Shown piece after piece: positions 1 to 11,546 of a stretch of 64,000 nt of DNA. The DNA comes from Guadua angustifolia (taxonomy: Eukaryota; Streptophyta; Magnoliopsida; Poales; Poaceae). The stretch is from contig CM070511.1 of assembly GCA_036346375.1 (NCBI GenBank), positions 14,260,001 through 14,324,000 of the forward strand, written 5' to 3'. A program made the position numbers and the translations under genes. The notes under the pieces were generated by a model. The model was not told where the DNA came from. It made no database searches and was given only the letters and a program-made list of their open reading frames with translations. Within the stretch, counting starts at the first letter, position 1; each line of letters starts with the position of its first letter.

Positions 1-930
1 TAGAAAATTACAAAATTTTTTGTGGATGGTCCTAATATATCATTAATATTTCTATAAAATTTTCATATAATGATCAAGCTTTAAGAAATTCCAAAAATTC
101 TAGCAGTGCTATGTCCTAATAAAAGCCTGATGATCAATACATAGATTCGCTTTAGCAATAAAAAAAAGTTTAAAATTCTTGAACATTTAGAAGAAGGGTT
201 CAAAGGAAATTCTTAAGATATCATAAAATTTTTGAATCATGATCACACACCAGTGAATTTATAAAATTCTTATAACTGCACTGTACCATTTATGTTCTTT
301 CTGTTTTTTTATTTTTGAAATATAACAAATGAAGTTTAATGCATATATAGATTTGATTGAGCAAAAAAAAAATTTAAATTTTTTAAATATTATATATAAC
401 GGTACTGAGTTAGTTATTAAGCTCTCATAAAAATTTTGGATCATGATCACACACGAAAAAATTTATAAAATTTTGACAAACTGTCCCAATTATGTTCATT
501 CTATTTTTGATTTTTCAAAGATAACAAAGAAAGTTCAATTCTTATGAAAATTTTTCTGTATGATCCTACACTTTCTAGGATGGTACCATAAATTTTTTCA
601 CATCATGATAAAATATGTACAATTTTATAAAAATCCAAAAGTGTTTCTGTAGTTTTTTTAAAATATCTCAAAATTCGGTTTTTCAACAAATTTTCATAGG
701 AGATGACTTTCTTAAGGGTTATTGGATCATATCCAGTCAAAAAAGTCAAAATAGGGTCAAAAATGGTGAGATCTCGGCGAGATTTGTTGAAATCTCACTG
801 AGATTTCTGATATTACTGTAGTAATTTAATTTTTTTTACTCCGGCCGGCATTTCAAAAATCGTCCATGTCCAAAAACCGAGATCTCACAAAATTTCGTCG
901 AGATTTCAATCCTTGGGAATGGACCGGACT
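1..930 (-). repeat. AT-rich noncoding repeat, unclassified
   Basis: This stretch is very AT-rich, has no credible gene and contains loosely repeated phrases such as ATCATGATCACACAC and AAATTTATAAAATT. Near 770-930 it carries several GAGATCTC / GAGATTTC motifs. Read on the minus strand it resembles 20590-21450 read on the plus strand: both share ATTAAACTTCATTT followed by runs like AATCAAAAAC and AGAATTTT. I infer two decayed copies of one repeat family in opposite orientation, but the alignment was done by eye. Confidence 0.45.
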
Positions 931-1523
931 GGATGTCGCTTCCTAGTTAGCATCACAAACTGCATCTTAATATTTTGAAGGTGTTGCTGTTGGATGTGGA
1001 TGGCAAGCTTTCGTGGCATATGTTAATGCTGGACCCTACTACCGCGTCGGCATACGCCTTGCATGTGCACTTGGATTCTACATTGATTTAGGAGCAATGG
1101 TAATGTTTCTTTCTTCTTATTGAGATCAATCATTTATTTACTACCGTAAAACTAAAGAAGAAACTAACTCTGTACAAATGCTGGGTATATGAGGTGGCAT
1201 GATAGGTAGAGTACTTGTTCAAACGATTATTCTACTTGAGGTCACGTTTCGGACTAATTGGGTCAATAAGGTACTAAAACATTCTCACAAATGTGTCGAG
1301 AAACAAAACTAGATATTTCTTTGGGTTGTATAAGAAGACTGACATTTGTGTTTTAGTGTACCAAACCAAGATATACTCATGCCCATTTATCTTACATATA
1401 TGATCTGTTTGTTTGTTCGTTTCCTCCAACTTGCTTTAGTGTTTACAATGGCCCTTTTTGTTAAAACAGTAAAATAAAATCAGAAATCAAGGAATGTTGT
1501 GTGCAACAGCAAATCAGCAACTG

Positions 1524-1537
1524 AATAAGAACTACGA
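1524..1537. repeat. LINE target-site duplication, 5' copy
   Basis: The 14-mer AATAAGAACTACGA occurs here and again at 9386-9399, directly flanking the LINE. The perfect match fixes the LINE ends and shows that it entered the last intron of the MATE gene by target-primed reverse transcription. Confidence 0.93.
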
Positions 1538-1544
1538 AAAATTA

Positions 1545-4500
1545 ATGGCACCCCCAACGCTCGAGTCCCCCTTCGCTCCTCACCCCTATCCCCCCATCCA
1601 TAGATCCAGCCCAGATCCACCCATTTCCCACGGTAAATCGGCCAATCCAACACCAGATCCGACTTCCCCGCACCCACATCCACCTTCTTCGGGGCAAGAA
1701 TCGCCCCTAAAGCCGCTAAAAGTGCACGGACCGACAGTTTCGAGGGAGGTGTCTCCGGCGGAAGAAGCTGAAGCAGACGATGGACCGAAAGGCAAAGCAC
1801 GGATCCGGTTCCGGGACCTCCGCAAGAACCAAGACATCAGTCCCCTCCCGACTCCTTCCCGAAAGGCGCTATACCAAAACCCGAGAGAAGAAGAAAGGGG
1901 GGTTGGTCAGATCAGATATCAGCCAGAGCTTCGCGAGGGCATTGATGGCGGTGAACCGGGACAGCATTCATGGAAAGAGATTGAAGGAAGGATTCTCAAA
2001 TCTAGGTTCTTAGCCTCTCAGAAAGGGAAAAGTATTCAAGTGGATGAGCGTAGCGTTCGGCAACCCACATCGCCTCACGGCAGCCCCAGATGGAAATGGT
2101 CTGATATTCAACATCTCTTGGCAAGATCCAGAACCAGTATGGAAGCAGCAAATCAAAAACAGAAGGTGCAGCTGAACAACCGGGGCACATTCAATTCAAG
2201 AGTGCCAAATGAGGATGCAGGAGGATGGATTCAAGTCAAGCCGCAACATTGGTGGCGCAAGAACCAAAATCAGTCATCCCCACAAGGCAAGTCAGAACAA
2301 ACATTTCATCACATCAGTGGCTCAACGTTCTTCAAGCAGAAATTGAGAGGTAAATGCTTCAATTGTTTTTCACCGGAACACACTGCTGGATACTGCAAGG
2401 CTTCGGTGAGATGCTGGAGATGTCTACATTCAGGGCATAAAGCTTTTGAGTGTCCAAGCAGAAGAAGCCAGCGCATTAATCACACTAGAGCCTCAAACGC
2501 ATCAACAACAGAGCAGAAAGTCTTTGAGGGTTCAAGCAAGAGAGGTGGTTTCGGAGATAAAACTCAAGCAGCAAGAACACCAGCACCTCAGACTCTTCAA
2601 TATACTGCCCTCCTTCCAAAGAGCAATCCTAGTTCCCTCACAAAAACATATAGTGAAGTGGTCCGTCAGGGGAGGGTCATGGAGGCGAGATATCCCGGTG
2701 ACCCCAGGGCCAGGCCGGCTAAGGCCTTCTGCGCTATCTCGGCTACTGGGGCCATCAAGCGACGTCGCGACGAGATAATCGACCGGGCGGCGGTGTGCTG
2801 GTTTGACGGGAACAGCCACGAAGTGGAGTCATTCACGGTGGGTGACATGCTCCGGGAGCGCTTCATCCTCCGACACGGGGACTTCCAACTGCTCAAGCAT
2901 TTCCCAGAATAGTTCCTCATCATTTTTTCGGATTCGGCCATAAGGAGGAGGGTGCTGGATGCTGCGAGGGTGACATACTGCGGCCGAGTCTTCAACTTCG
3001 TAGCATGGTCAGAACAACGGTATGCAACCAATGTCAACTTTGAATTTCATGTGAAAGCTCGTGTGGAAGGCATCCCAATCCATTGCTGGAGTGAAGAGGT
3101 AGCTGCAAGAGTTCTGGGGAGGAGCTGCGCTATTCATTATGTACAAGAGCGCACTAGGCGCAGAGAGAGGACAAGATCTTTTGATCTGTGGGCCTGGTGT
3201 TCTGATCCTTGCGACATCCCCAAGGAGGTCGCTTTGACTGTGTTGGAACCGGACAGAGAACTTCCTCCTACCAGTGTCCCTCTTCCACAAATGGATCCAC
3301 ATCATGATGACCCAACTGACATGAAGAGGGGACAAGTCTTCATCCTGCGAAATCATTTAGAAGTCGTTGAAGACCTCTCCTTCTGCGGTGGCCATGGATA
3401 CTCAACGGACTCGAACCGCATAAGCAATGACGGGACTTTGTCTGGACCTATGGGGCTCCGGATGAGGTCGGGGAGAGAAGGGGGAGTTCGGCGCTTGGAG
3501 GAGAAAGAGGCAGAGATCGCCACCGTCGATATGATGATCACGATGATGATGACCACAAGCATGAAGACCATCGACGCAACACACGCAGACACCGAAGCCT
3601 GTCCACTTGGGTCCGAGATGCCAGATGCAGAGGAGTGGAAGACTGCCACAGCGCATCCTGGCGTAGCACCGGTGGGTCGACTTCACGTCGCTACAGGCAG
3701 GTCCTACCAGAGTCTCAACAAATGTTCATGCCAAGCACCAAGTCTACATGCCTAGCAGAGAGGTCTGAACAACAAAAGGTCAAGAAAAGGGTCACCTTTG
3801 CCGAACCAATTGTGGCTGCCCTGAAGAAATACCAAGGGAGAACTGACAAGATGCACACATGCTTGGTGAACAAAGGGAAGGGAACACCCTCAACCAACTG
3901 CGCTCAACTGGAGCTGCAGGTATGTCCTAACACAGTCACACCATATGAGTTTCAATCGCCTCTATGTGTTCAATCAAATGCATGGCATGATGAAAAAGAC
4001 AAGGGTAGTCCTAGCATCACTGCATCAGAACCATAGTCAGATTTCTTAATAACTAAGCCAACAAAATACACTAGCTCTGATGCATGGCATGATGAAAACG
4101 ACAAGGGTAGTCCTAGCATCACTGATGAAAATGACAAGGGTAGTCCTAGAATCACTGCATCAGAACCACAGTCAGGTTTCTTAATAACAAAGCCAACAAT
4201 ATACACTAGCTCTGATGCATTACTTCCTGGCAATCAAAGGATGTTATCTTTTGAGGGGGACGCCGAATCCAACAAAATGGTAGAGCCAGATAAAACTGCA
4301 GTGCTAGAAACTTCAACAATACAAGACCTAACAACACAAACCGTAGAACTGGACAACATAGCACCTGAAACCTTATCCCCTAGGATACCACTGCAGAGTT
4401 TCTCACCACCAGAGGCCACATTACCATCCTCACAAACACCAGATGATACACCACCAGACACACTATCTCCTGAAAACTCGCATACCACTACAGAATTTCA

Positions 4501-5104
4501 GACTTCAAACCCCCACAGTGAATACCAACACCAATCACCAGCACCAATGACAATAATGTTGAGTAGTCCACAACCAGAAGCACAAGCGAAAAATTTACCA
4601 ACTGAGGACCAGACTGTAACTTCAACTGCCCATAGTTCTCGAACTACAGAGCAAAGCTTATCAAATGACCAAATAAGATTACAACATTTCATCAACGAGG
4701 TATCACATAAACCAGAAAGCCCCCTCATCCGCACGCCACCATGCCGCAATAATATTGAAACCAATCAATCTGAGGATCAAAGGATCACGTGCAAAGGAAA
4801 GCAATTCTCGCAAAGAAAAAGTGCCAGACTAGCAATCAAAGCTAAAAACAGACTAGGAACTAATAAAGGCACAATTAAATTAGCACAAGAGCTTCTAGCG
4901 GCAAAGCTTAAAGATCTCTCCCCACCTCTGCAAAACAAGCACTCACAGGATGATCTTTTTGAACAGTTTGCTAGACATTTCGAGAAACCTTTGAGCAAAG
5001 AGAAGGTCGAAGCAATACTTGAACTGGTCAATCAGGGTATGATCAAACAAGGATGCTGGAAGAAATCGTCAAAAGAGATAACAAAGGCCGGTCTGAAGGA
5101 ATGA
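1545..5104 (+). pseudogene. LINE ORF1: gag-like RNA-binding protein, broken
   Basis: ORF1 of L1 elements makes the RNA-binding particle protein. The N-terminal part is Pro/Ser-rich and basic. Two CCHC zinc knuckles lie near 2352-2460, CFNCFSPEHTAGYC and CWRCLHSGHKAFEC, both matching C-x2-C-x4-H-x4-C. The region after them (2640-3400) resembles the DUF4283-like segment of plant LINE ORF1 proteins. Reading frame 3 (starts divisible by 3) is open from 1545 to a TAG at 2910-2912, resumes to about 3400, then a frameshift moves the coding sense to the frame of 3635-5104. That frame has a further TAG at 4034-4036, inside the first copy of an internal repeat whose second copy has CAG. The tail (4240-5104) is Thr/Pro/Ser-rich and ends in a basic segment. 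Roughly 1,190 codons in total, long for ORF1 because of the repeat-rich tail. Confidence 0.85.
3977..4214 (+). repeat. Tandem repeat inside LINE ORF1, with nested duplication
   Basis: A unit of about 102 bp beginning ATGCATGGCATGATGAAAA (3978) is repeated from 4080. The second copy contains an extra internal duplication of about 34 bp, so GACAAGGGTAGTCCTAG appears three times in all. Most length steps are multiples of three, so the duplications largely kept the frame. The first copy has TAG where the second has CAG. Confidence 0.8.
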
Positions 5105-5633
5105 TCAGCAAGATCCTTCAGGAAATCAGGAAGTGGTCTTTCAGCGCTGAAGTTTATGTATCCAATGGGTGTTATGCTGTTGCCTGGTGTCTCTGAGGCG
5201 CCGGGATCCGGTCAATTAGTAATGGCGTTATAGTTATGTCAGTTAAGTTGGTCCTTCTGAATTATGTTGTGGTTGAGGTCAAGTGGCCTTTGTATCCTAG
5301 TTGGTATGCTTGGTTCCTGTATGGTTTCAAAGTTGAGGCCTTTAGGCCTTTGTATCGGGTCAGTTTGTTCTGTTATCAATATGGTTTAGAGGTTGCGGCC
5401 AAGAGGCCCTTGCACCAATGTAACTTCAGAACGTGGTATGCTATGTCAACTTTGCTATGTTTTCTAATCAGTTGGGATGTAATCTGGTATCTGGGTGGGG
5501 TTTTAACTAGTCGGGAGGTCATTCGGCAGCCAGGGAAACGGCAGTCAGGACAAAGGCAACGTACGAGTTACCTGGGATGTCTTCTACTTAACTAGCAGCG
5601 ACATCCAGGACAAGTGCAAAGTCCAGATTACTA

Positions 5634-8600
5634 ATGCTAAACAATTGCATTATTCTATCTTGGAACGTAAGAGGCCTAAATAATCCAGCAAACAGAGAGA
5701 GCGTAAAGCGCTTCATTCAATCCACGGGAGCTTCGGTGGTATGTTTATAGGAAACAAAAATTTCCAATTGGACGACTAATTTGCTGCATGAAACTCTGGG
5801 TCCAAGACTAGCGAATCAGTCGGTCGCCATACCTTCCAATGGAACATTTGGTGGAATCCTTCTCGTGGTCGTAGATGACCTTTATGATCTCAAAAATCCT
5901 AGATCAACTCCCAATACGATCACTGCAACTTTGGACTCAAGATGTGATACGACGACTTGGGACATCACTGGTGTTTATGGTCCGCAATCAGATGAAGAAA
6001 AGAGAAACTTTCTCAGGGAATTACAATCGCTGCAAGGTACAGTTCTACCCGCGTGGCTTATCATGGGAGACTTCAATCTCATCAGACAAGCCAACGAGAA
6101 GAATAGAGGCCAGACTAACAGGAGAATGATGCAACGCTTCAACCATATTATCAATAGTCTACAACTTTTGGAAATTGACCTCCAAGGCCGCCGATTCACG
6201 TGGACAAATGAGCAGGAACAACCGACCATGACGAGAATTGACCGTTTCCTTGCAACGACAGAATGGCACGACACCTTCCCAAACGCAGACCTATGTGCTC
6301 TGCCAACAATGACATCAGACCACTGTCCTCTAATTATGCAAGGAAATGCAACCTTTCAATATTTCTGCGACTTTTGCTTCGAGGTTTGCTGGATCAACAT
6401 GCCGGGTTTTCAGGAGACTGTTTCACAATCATGGACTCAGCCAGTCCTCACATCAGACCCGATCTTAAGGCTACATGTCAAGATGAGCAGAACGGCTAAG
6501 GCATTAAAGATCTGGAGGAGGAAAATTTTTACAAGCATAGCGTTGCAAACAGCTCTGATACAGGTCACTATCTCTATTTTAGAAAGCACACAAGAACGAA
6601 GGCCGCTACTTCAAAACGAGCTAGGACTTCAGAAAACCCTAAAAGACAAGTTACTCGGCCTTGCGGCAATTCAAAAATCCAGAGCAAGACAACACGCAAG
6701 ACTGACTAAAATCCGGCTGGGGGACTCCAACACGCGTTTCTTCCACTTGATGGCCAGCGCAAGACGGAGAAGAAACTTGATCAGGGTGCTTCAGAAAGAA
6801 GACTATGGGATCTATACACAACAGGATAAGCTCAAGGAGACCTACCAATATTTCGTTAAGGTTTTGGGTGAGCATGCTACAAGAGACAAAGCGATACACT
6901 GGGATTCTCTAGGTTACATTGCGAGGGACCTCAGAGATTTAGAAAGTGAGATTTTTGAAGAGGAGGTGACTCAAACTATTCAGGATCTGCCAAATCAAAA
7001 AGCGCCTGGACCTGATGGTTATATTGGCCTATTCTACAAAACATGCCTCCATATCATCAAGTCCGACCTAATAGAAGCAATCAGGGCCTTCTTCAATCTA
7101 CGACATAAAAACCTGCATTTGTTAAATGAGGCGCACATTGTTCTTCTCCCGAAGGTGGAGAATGCTGACAGACTAGATCGTTTCAGACCAATCAGCCTTA
7201 TTAATAGTTTTATGAAGATCATCACCAAAATACTCGCAAACCGGCTTGCGCCCAAATTAGATGAGTTAATTTCAGTCTCGTAGAATGCGTTAATAAAAAA
7301 AGGATGCATACATGATAACTTCTTATATGTCCAAAGAGTAATCCAAAAGCTACACAAAGACAGAAAAACGGCCCTTTTCATCAAATTGGATATCTCCAAA
7401 GCATTCGATTCACTTAACTGGATTTATATTCTGGATGTGCTCCAAGCCCTGGGATTTGGGTGTAAATGGCGAGAGTGGGTATCTGCTATTCTCAGGACTG
7501 CCTCTTCTAGGGTTTTGATTAACAGTCAGCCAACGCCGATTATAAGACACGCACGTGGAGTGCGTCAGGGAGATCCTTTATCCCCCCCTTTTATTCATTT
7601 TAGCAATTGACCCCTTGCAAAAATTGTCGGAGTTGGTAGAGAGCATAGGTATCCTCAAACCGGTACTACCAGCAACAGCAAGACTACGATGCTCACTTTA
7701 CGCTGATGATGCCGGGATATTTCTAAATGCAGATGTGGACGAACTGACAGCCCTTAGCAAAATTCTAGATACTTTTAGAAAGTGTTCGGGCCTGAAAATC
7801 AACATTTTCAAAACAGAAATTTACCCAATCAGATGTCATCACGATCTCTTGCAAGATTTGCTGAATGTGTTCCCTGGAAAAATTTCAAACTTCCCAGGGA
7901 AATACCTTGGACTTCCATTACACATCAGGCAGCTGAGAAGAATTGAAATACAACTGTTGATTGACAAAATAGGCAACAGACTAGCTGGTTGGAAAGGTAA
8001 ACTACTTTCAAAAGCTGGAAGGGAGACCCTTGTTAATTCGGTGTTAACGTCACAACCTATATATCATCTCACAGTCTTCCCTGCACAGAAGTGGCTGATT
8101 CGATGTATTGATAAAATCAGAAGGAGTTTTCTCTGGAGGGGTCGAGAACTGGAAAATTGCAATGGGGGTCACTGCTTGATCAAATGGCCGGTGACATGTT
8201 TGCCAAAGAAGAAAGGGGGTCTCGGGATCAAGGATCTAGACCGATTCGCCAGGGCGCTTAGACTTCGGTGGCTGTGGCTTCGTTGGAAATGCAATGAAAG
8301 AGCATGGACGGGCCTCGATCTACCATGCGACAAAGTAGATGTGTCTCTTTTCAATGCTTCAACAATTATTACGATCGGAAACGGCAAGCTAGTAGACTTC
8401 TGGAGATCACATTGGGTGGAAGGACAAGCACCGAAGAACATTGCACCGAGTCTGTTCAGGAAAGCGCGAAGAAAGAACATTTCGGCCTACCAGGCCTTGT
8501 CAAATAACTACTGGATCCGTTTCTGTATGCCGGTGAACTCGGAAATGGAAATTAAGGAATTTGTGGCGCTCTTTGAAGCGATACAACGAATTAATAGAGA

Positions 8601-9186
8601 TGATACGGCGGAAGATCAGATAAGGTGGCGGTGGACTTCTGATGGTCAATATTCAGCAAAGTCGGCCTACCTGATACAATTCCAATCCGTTTACTGCAGG
8701 ATGAAGATCTGTCCTATATGGAAGGCGCACGCCGAACCTAAATGCCGCTTCTTTGCTTGGACCTTACTCCACAACAAAATATTAACAGCAGACAACATGC
8801 TTAAGAAGGGTTGGCCATGCAATGCCACCTGTACTCTTTGCAACGCGTCACCAGAAACTGCAATACACCTTTGTAAGGATTGTCCTTTCACCAAACAAGT
8901 ATGGGGATTCCTCCTGTGCTGGGGGAAATTGGAGCGGTTCCAGAATTCAAACAGTAATGGCTCGTTATATACTTGGTGGAGGAGACTAAGATCTCAGTTT
9001 GACAAAGAAAGACGTCAACAATTCGATGGTCTACTTATTTATTTCTGGTGGAATTTATGGCAAGAAAGAAACCAGCGCATTTTCCAAGGGATAACCAGAA
9101 CGTCGGAACAGGTGGCAGTGGTGATCAAGGAGGCGGTGCTAAACCACACTTTTGCTATGTCCTCGAAGTTTGGGGCTCCGATCTAG
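5634..9186 (+). pseudogene. LINE ORF2: endonuclease and reverse transcriptase, broken
   Basis: ORF2 nicks the target DNA and copies the element RNA. The first ATG (5634) leads into LSWNVRGLNN, the start of an exonuclease-endonuclease-phosphatase fold. Further endonuclease motifs are MGDFNLI near 6064, TWTN and DRFL near 6198-6250 and SDHCPL near 6316. The reverse transcriptase follows: KAPGPDG near 7000, PISLINS near 7190, DISKAFDSLNW near 7388, GVRQGDPLSP near 7558 and the catalytic LYADDAG near 7698. A zf-RVT domain (WKAHAEPKCRFFAW near 8720) and a tryptophan-rich tail end it. Breaks: TAG at 5748-5750 just before the conserved ETK, TAG at 7281-7283 just before the conserved IKKGCIHDN, and a frameshift in the C-run near 7582-7588. 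All other catalytic motifs are intact, so decay seems recent. Confidence 0.93.
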
Positions 9187-9385
9187 TTTCTAGTGGTTTA
9201 GTTTTTACTTGTTTTTCTTCTCGAGGAGGTGGTTTTGGTTTAAGTAGGGTTTTTTCCTGTTTTTATAGATAGTGTGGTGCTCTGAGGTTTTTCTCCCTGT
9301 TTTATCCTTAAAAAACTGGATGTAATCCCCTTTTTTTCTCCTATATAAAATTTGCAGCAATTCTCTTGCTGCCCTTTCGAAAAAA

Positions 9386-9399
9386 AATAAGAACTACGA
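9386..9399. repeat. LINE target-site duplication, 3' copy
   Basis: Perfect second copy of AATAAGAACTACGA, directly after the A tail of the LINE. Without the LINE the intron runs continuously into the polypyrimidine tract and the CAG acceptor of the last MATE exon at 9437. Confidence 0.93.
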
Positions 9400-9512
9400 C
9401 TTACTAATTGCATTACTTGCCTTGTGTTGTGTTGCAGGTAGAAAAGGCAAAATTGCGACTCAACATGTGGGAGGCCACAAAGAAGCCCCTCCTATTTAAC
9501 GAACACTGCTGA

Positions 9513-10316
9513 CAACGAGAGCTAATACTGATGCAATGTCTTATGTCTAGTACATCGTACTCGATTTTCTTGTATCCATAATGTATTACAGTTAGACCAT
9601 AAGTTGTTAAATTTGAATACAATTGTATTGGTCATTGTCAACATGAACTTTTAAATTAAAATTATGTTCCTTCTCAAAAAAAAAATGTCAACATATATTT
9701 TTTTTAGAATTTCCCTTTTTCTGATGAATAGGATTGTTAATCTCACGTTCACTTAGTTTCCTTTCGTTTTGGGGCAATTGTATATTTTCGACTAAGATTT
9801 TCTGATTTAGTGCATTTGGCATCACAAAGCAGCTAGGTTGTTTGATAACGTTGCAAACGTGGAAACAAGAAAAAAAAAACTCAGGAAAAAAAATATGGTT
9901 AGATCAAAATCTGCGTCGGCATGCTGCAGGCAAAATCTTGGCGGGTGACCAAACCAGCAAAGGGTTGTCTGCACTTCTGTGAAGGACCCGTAGAAACGTT
10001 CGAAAAGGCAGGAAAAAACAACATTCTTTCGAGAATCCTGTTTCTTTCAGGCAATAATTTTGATTTTTTTTCCAATCAATTACGAACATCTTGTTTTGTT
10101 CTTGCTTTTATCGCATCCTATGTTTAGCCATTACACTTTTCCTCCTCTCGTTATTTTTCTTAGTGCTTAATATTGCAACAACACAACAGTGCCACATATC
10201 ACCAGAAGCACTAGAGAAGCCTTTTCCAAACATGTCCGGTACCTACGAGCAAACCTCAAAATTAAGGGAGACTATCGATCGAAAAGATAAACGAAAAAAA
10301 AACTACAGTACAGTAA
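9513..10316. other. 3' flank of the MATE gene, no gene seen
   Basis: AT-rich sequence. The first 150 bases probably contain the 3' UTR of the MATE gene. The phrase TGTCAACAT occurs twice, at about 9636 and 9687, either side of an A-rich run, which could mark a tiny retroposed insert. I see no ORF of note. Confidence 0.4.
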
Positions 10317-10678
10317 TCTCTACTATTTCTAATTAGGAGTTGGTGGTGTTCGTTCATTCTTCTCCAGAGTACTTGATCCGTTAGATCTGATATGAACGGC
10401 TGAGATGGAAGGGGATTTAACCCGATAGTTCCATCCCTTTCTCTGGTCTTCTCACCAGCCCGAACCGCTCCAGCCACGATATATTTTATCTCAAACCACT
10501 TTGACCCTACACCACCTCCCCCCTCCCTCGATCCGGAGCGCTCATCTCTCCCTCTCAAATCTCTTCGGAGGAGTAAACATTTCCTACTATTGAAACATAA
10601 CTAAACTTAATGCTCTTTACAATTAATTTTTTTTGTCGTAAATTTAGTTTCTGTTGCAACGCATAGGTAAATGACTAG
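10317..10678 (+). mobile_element. Small non-autonomous Helitron-like element
   Basis: The segment begins TCTCTACTATTTCTAATTAGGAG after an A and ends TTGCAACGCA...GACTAG before a T. Grass Helitrons characteristically start TC with TCTACTAT-type ends, carry TTGCAACGCA near the 3' end, finish with CTRR, and insert between A and T. All of these are met. It has no coding capacity. I did not identify the short hairpin expected just before the 3' end with certainty. Confidence 0.6.
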
Positions 10679-10783
10679 TATACTCTAAATGTGAATGTGT
10701 GGAGGTGAACACCTATAATGCCATCAACTATCTGATTAGGCCTCGGCACTTCCGCACTCGGCAGCTAGGTAGGCTGGAGAGTC

Positions 10784-11010
10784 GCTGCTCGCTAGCACGT
10801 ACATTTCCTACCTATGAATTTTTTTTACATAATATATATTTAATAAAAAATTACATAAATAATACGTCAAAAATAACAGTTTTGCACATCTGTCACACGA
10901 CCAAATTACGATAACTTTTCATCATAATTTGAAATTGCGATAGCTCTCTATCGCAAGTCTAAATTACGACACAGAGTCTATCACAAGTGTCTTTGTCGCA
11001 GAATGGAATT
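10784..11010 (+). repeat. MULE left terminal inverted region
   Basis: Begins near GCTGCTCGCTAGCACG and includes GAATTTTTTTTACATAATA, TTTTGCACATCTGT and the palindrome TTGCGATAGCTCTCTATCGC at 10935-10955. It pairs with 19760-20037 read on the opposite strand. Confidence 0.75.
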
Positions 11011-11546
11011 ATAACTGAGTGGCATCTTGGATAAAATTAATGGTTGCTAGAATTTTACGGTTCAAATTAGGGTTCAGTAAATTCAAAAAAATTTATCTTC
11101 GTCAGCGATCATTCATATAGTATTAGATAAAATTATTTGTCAGTCAAATTTTTTGACCAAAAAAATCAAAATTCATTGTTCTCATTCTCTTTTGGTGTGC
11201 GATAAATTTCCAAATTTGACGACAAATTATAGTAAAATAATAAAAATATTGAATAAAGCCTAACATTGATATTACAAAGTACAGAACTAAGTCATAAACT
11301 AGGTCAGAATATAGGTACATGCCTTAGGGAATTCATAAAACTAGGAAACAACATAGATACATACATGCCTTAGAGAATTTATAAAGCTGGGATACAACAT
11401 ATTCCATAGGTATATGCCGCTGGTGAACAACTAAGTCACAAAACCATACATTCTATGGCCATGGTTGTCGGAATAGGGCATATCAAAACAATGATAGTTA
11501 TCTATTAGTTTCTAACAGGGTACTACGTTTGGATACTTGATAGGAC

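Larger units (their letters stand above)
1538..9385 (+). mobile_element. L1-type LINE retrotransposon, nearly full length
   Basis: The element lies in the sense direction of the host MATE gene. It has two coding regions (ORF1 1545-5104, ORF2 5634-9186), a T-rich 3' UTR (9187-9380) ending CTTTCGAAAAA, and a short A tail, all inside a 14-bp direct repeat. The first ATG is only seven bases from the 5' end, so the 5' UTR is missing or extremely short, which suggests slight 5' truncation. The spacer 5105-5633 has no domain I recognise. Both ORFs carry stops and frameshifts, so the copy is dead. The zinc knuckles in ORF1 and the apurinic endonuclease, reverse transcriptase and zf-RVT domains in ORF2 place it with grass L1 elements. 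Confidence 0.95.
981..9512 (+). pseudogene. MATE efflux transporter, last three exons, split by a LINE
   Basis: MATE (multidrug and toxic compound extrusion) proteins are membrane antiporters that export organic ions and metabolites. Three phase-0 exons can be read. Exon A (981-1099) encodes GVAVGCGWQAFVAYVN and then a transmembrane stretch ending LGFYIDLGAM, the conserved late part of plant MATE proteins. Exon B (1184-1270) encodes GMIG..., then VTFRTNW. Exon C (9438-9512) follows a TGTTGCAG acceptor, encodes VEKAKLRLNMWE...KKPLL and ends at TGA 9510-9512. Two defects are visible: the codon at 1190-1192 is TGA where the family has Trp (GIW), and the bases before exon B are TG, not AG. The last intron (1271-9437) holds a complete LINE insertion. 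Upstream exons are missing; the sequence before 960 is repeat. The family call is firm. Loss of function is likely but not proven. Confidence 0.85.

Noticed and set aside
3353..3686. Minus-strand open frames with runs of Val/Ile/Met
   Set aside because: They are the antisense of the Asp/His-rich ORF1 segment of the LINE (GATGATCAC repeats).
10699..10914. 71-codon plus-strand frame at the MULE edge
   Set aside because: Mostly AT-rich terminal repeat of the MULE; no domain.
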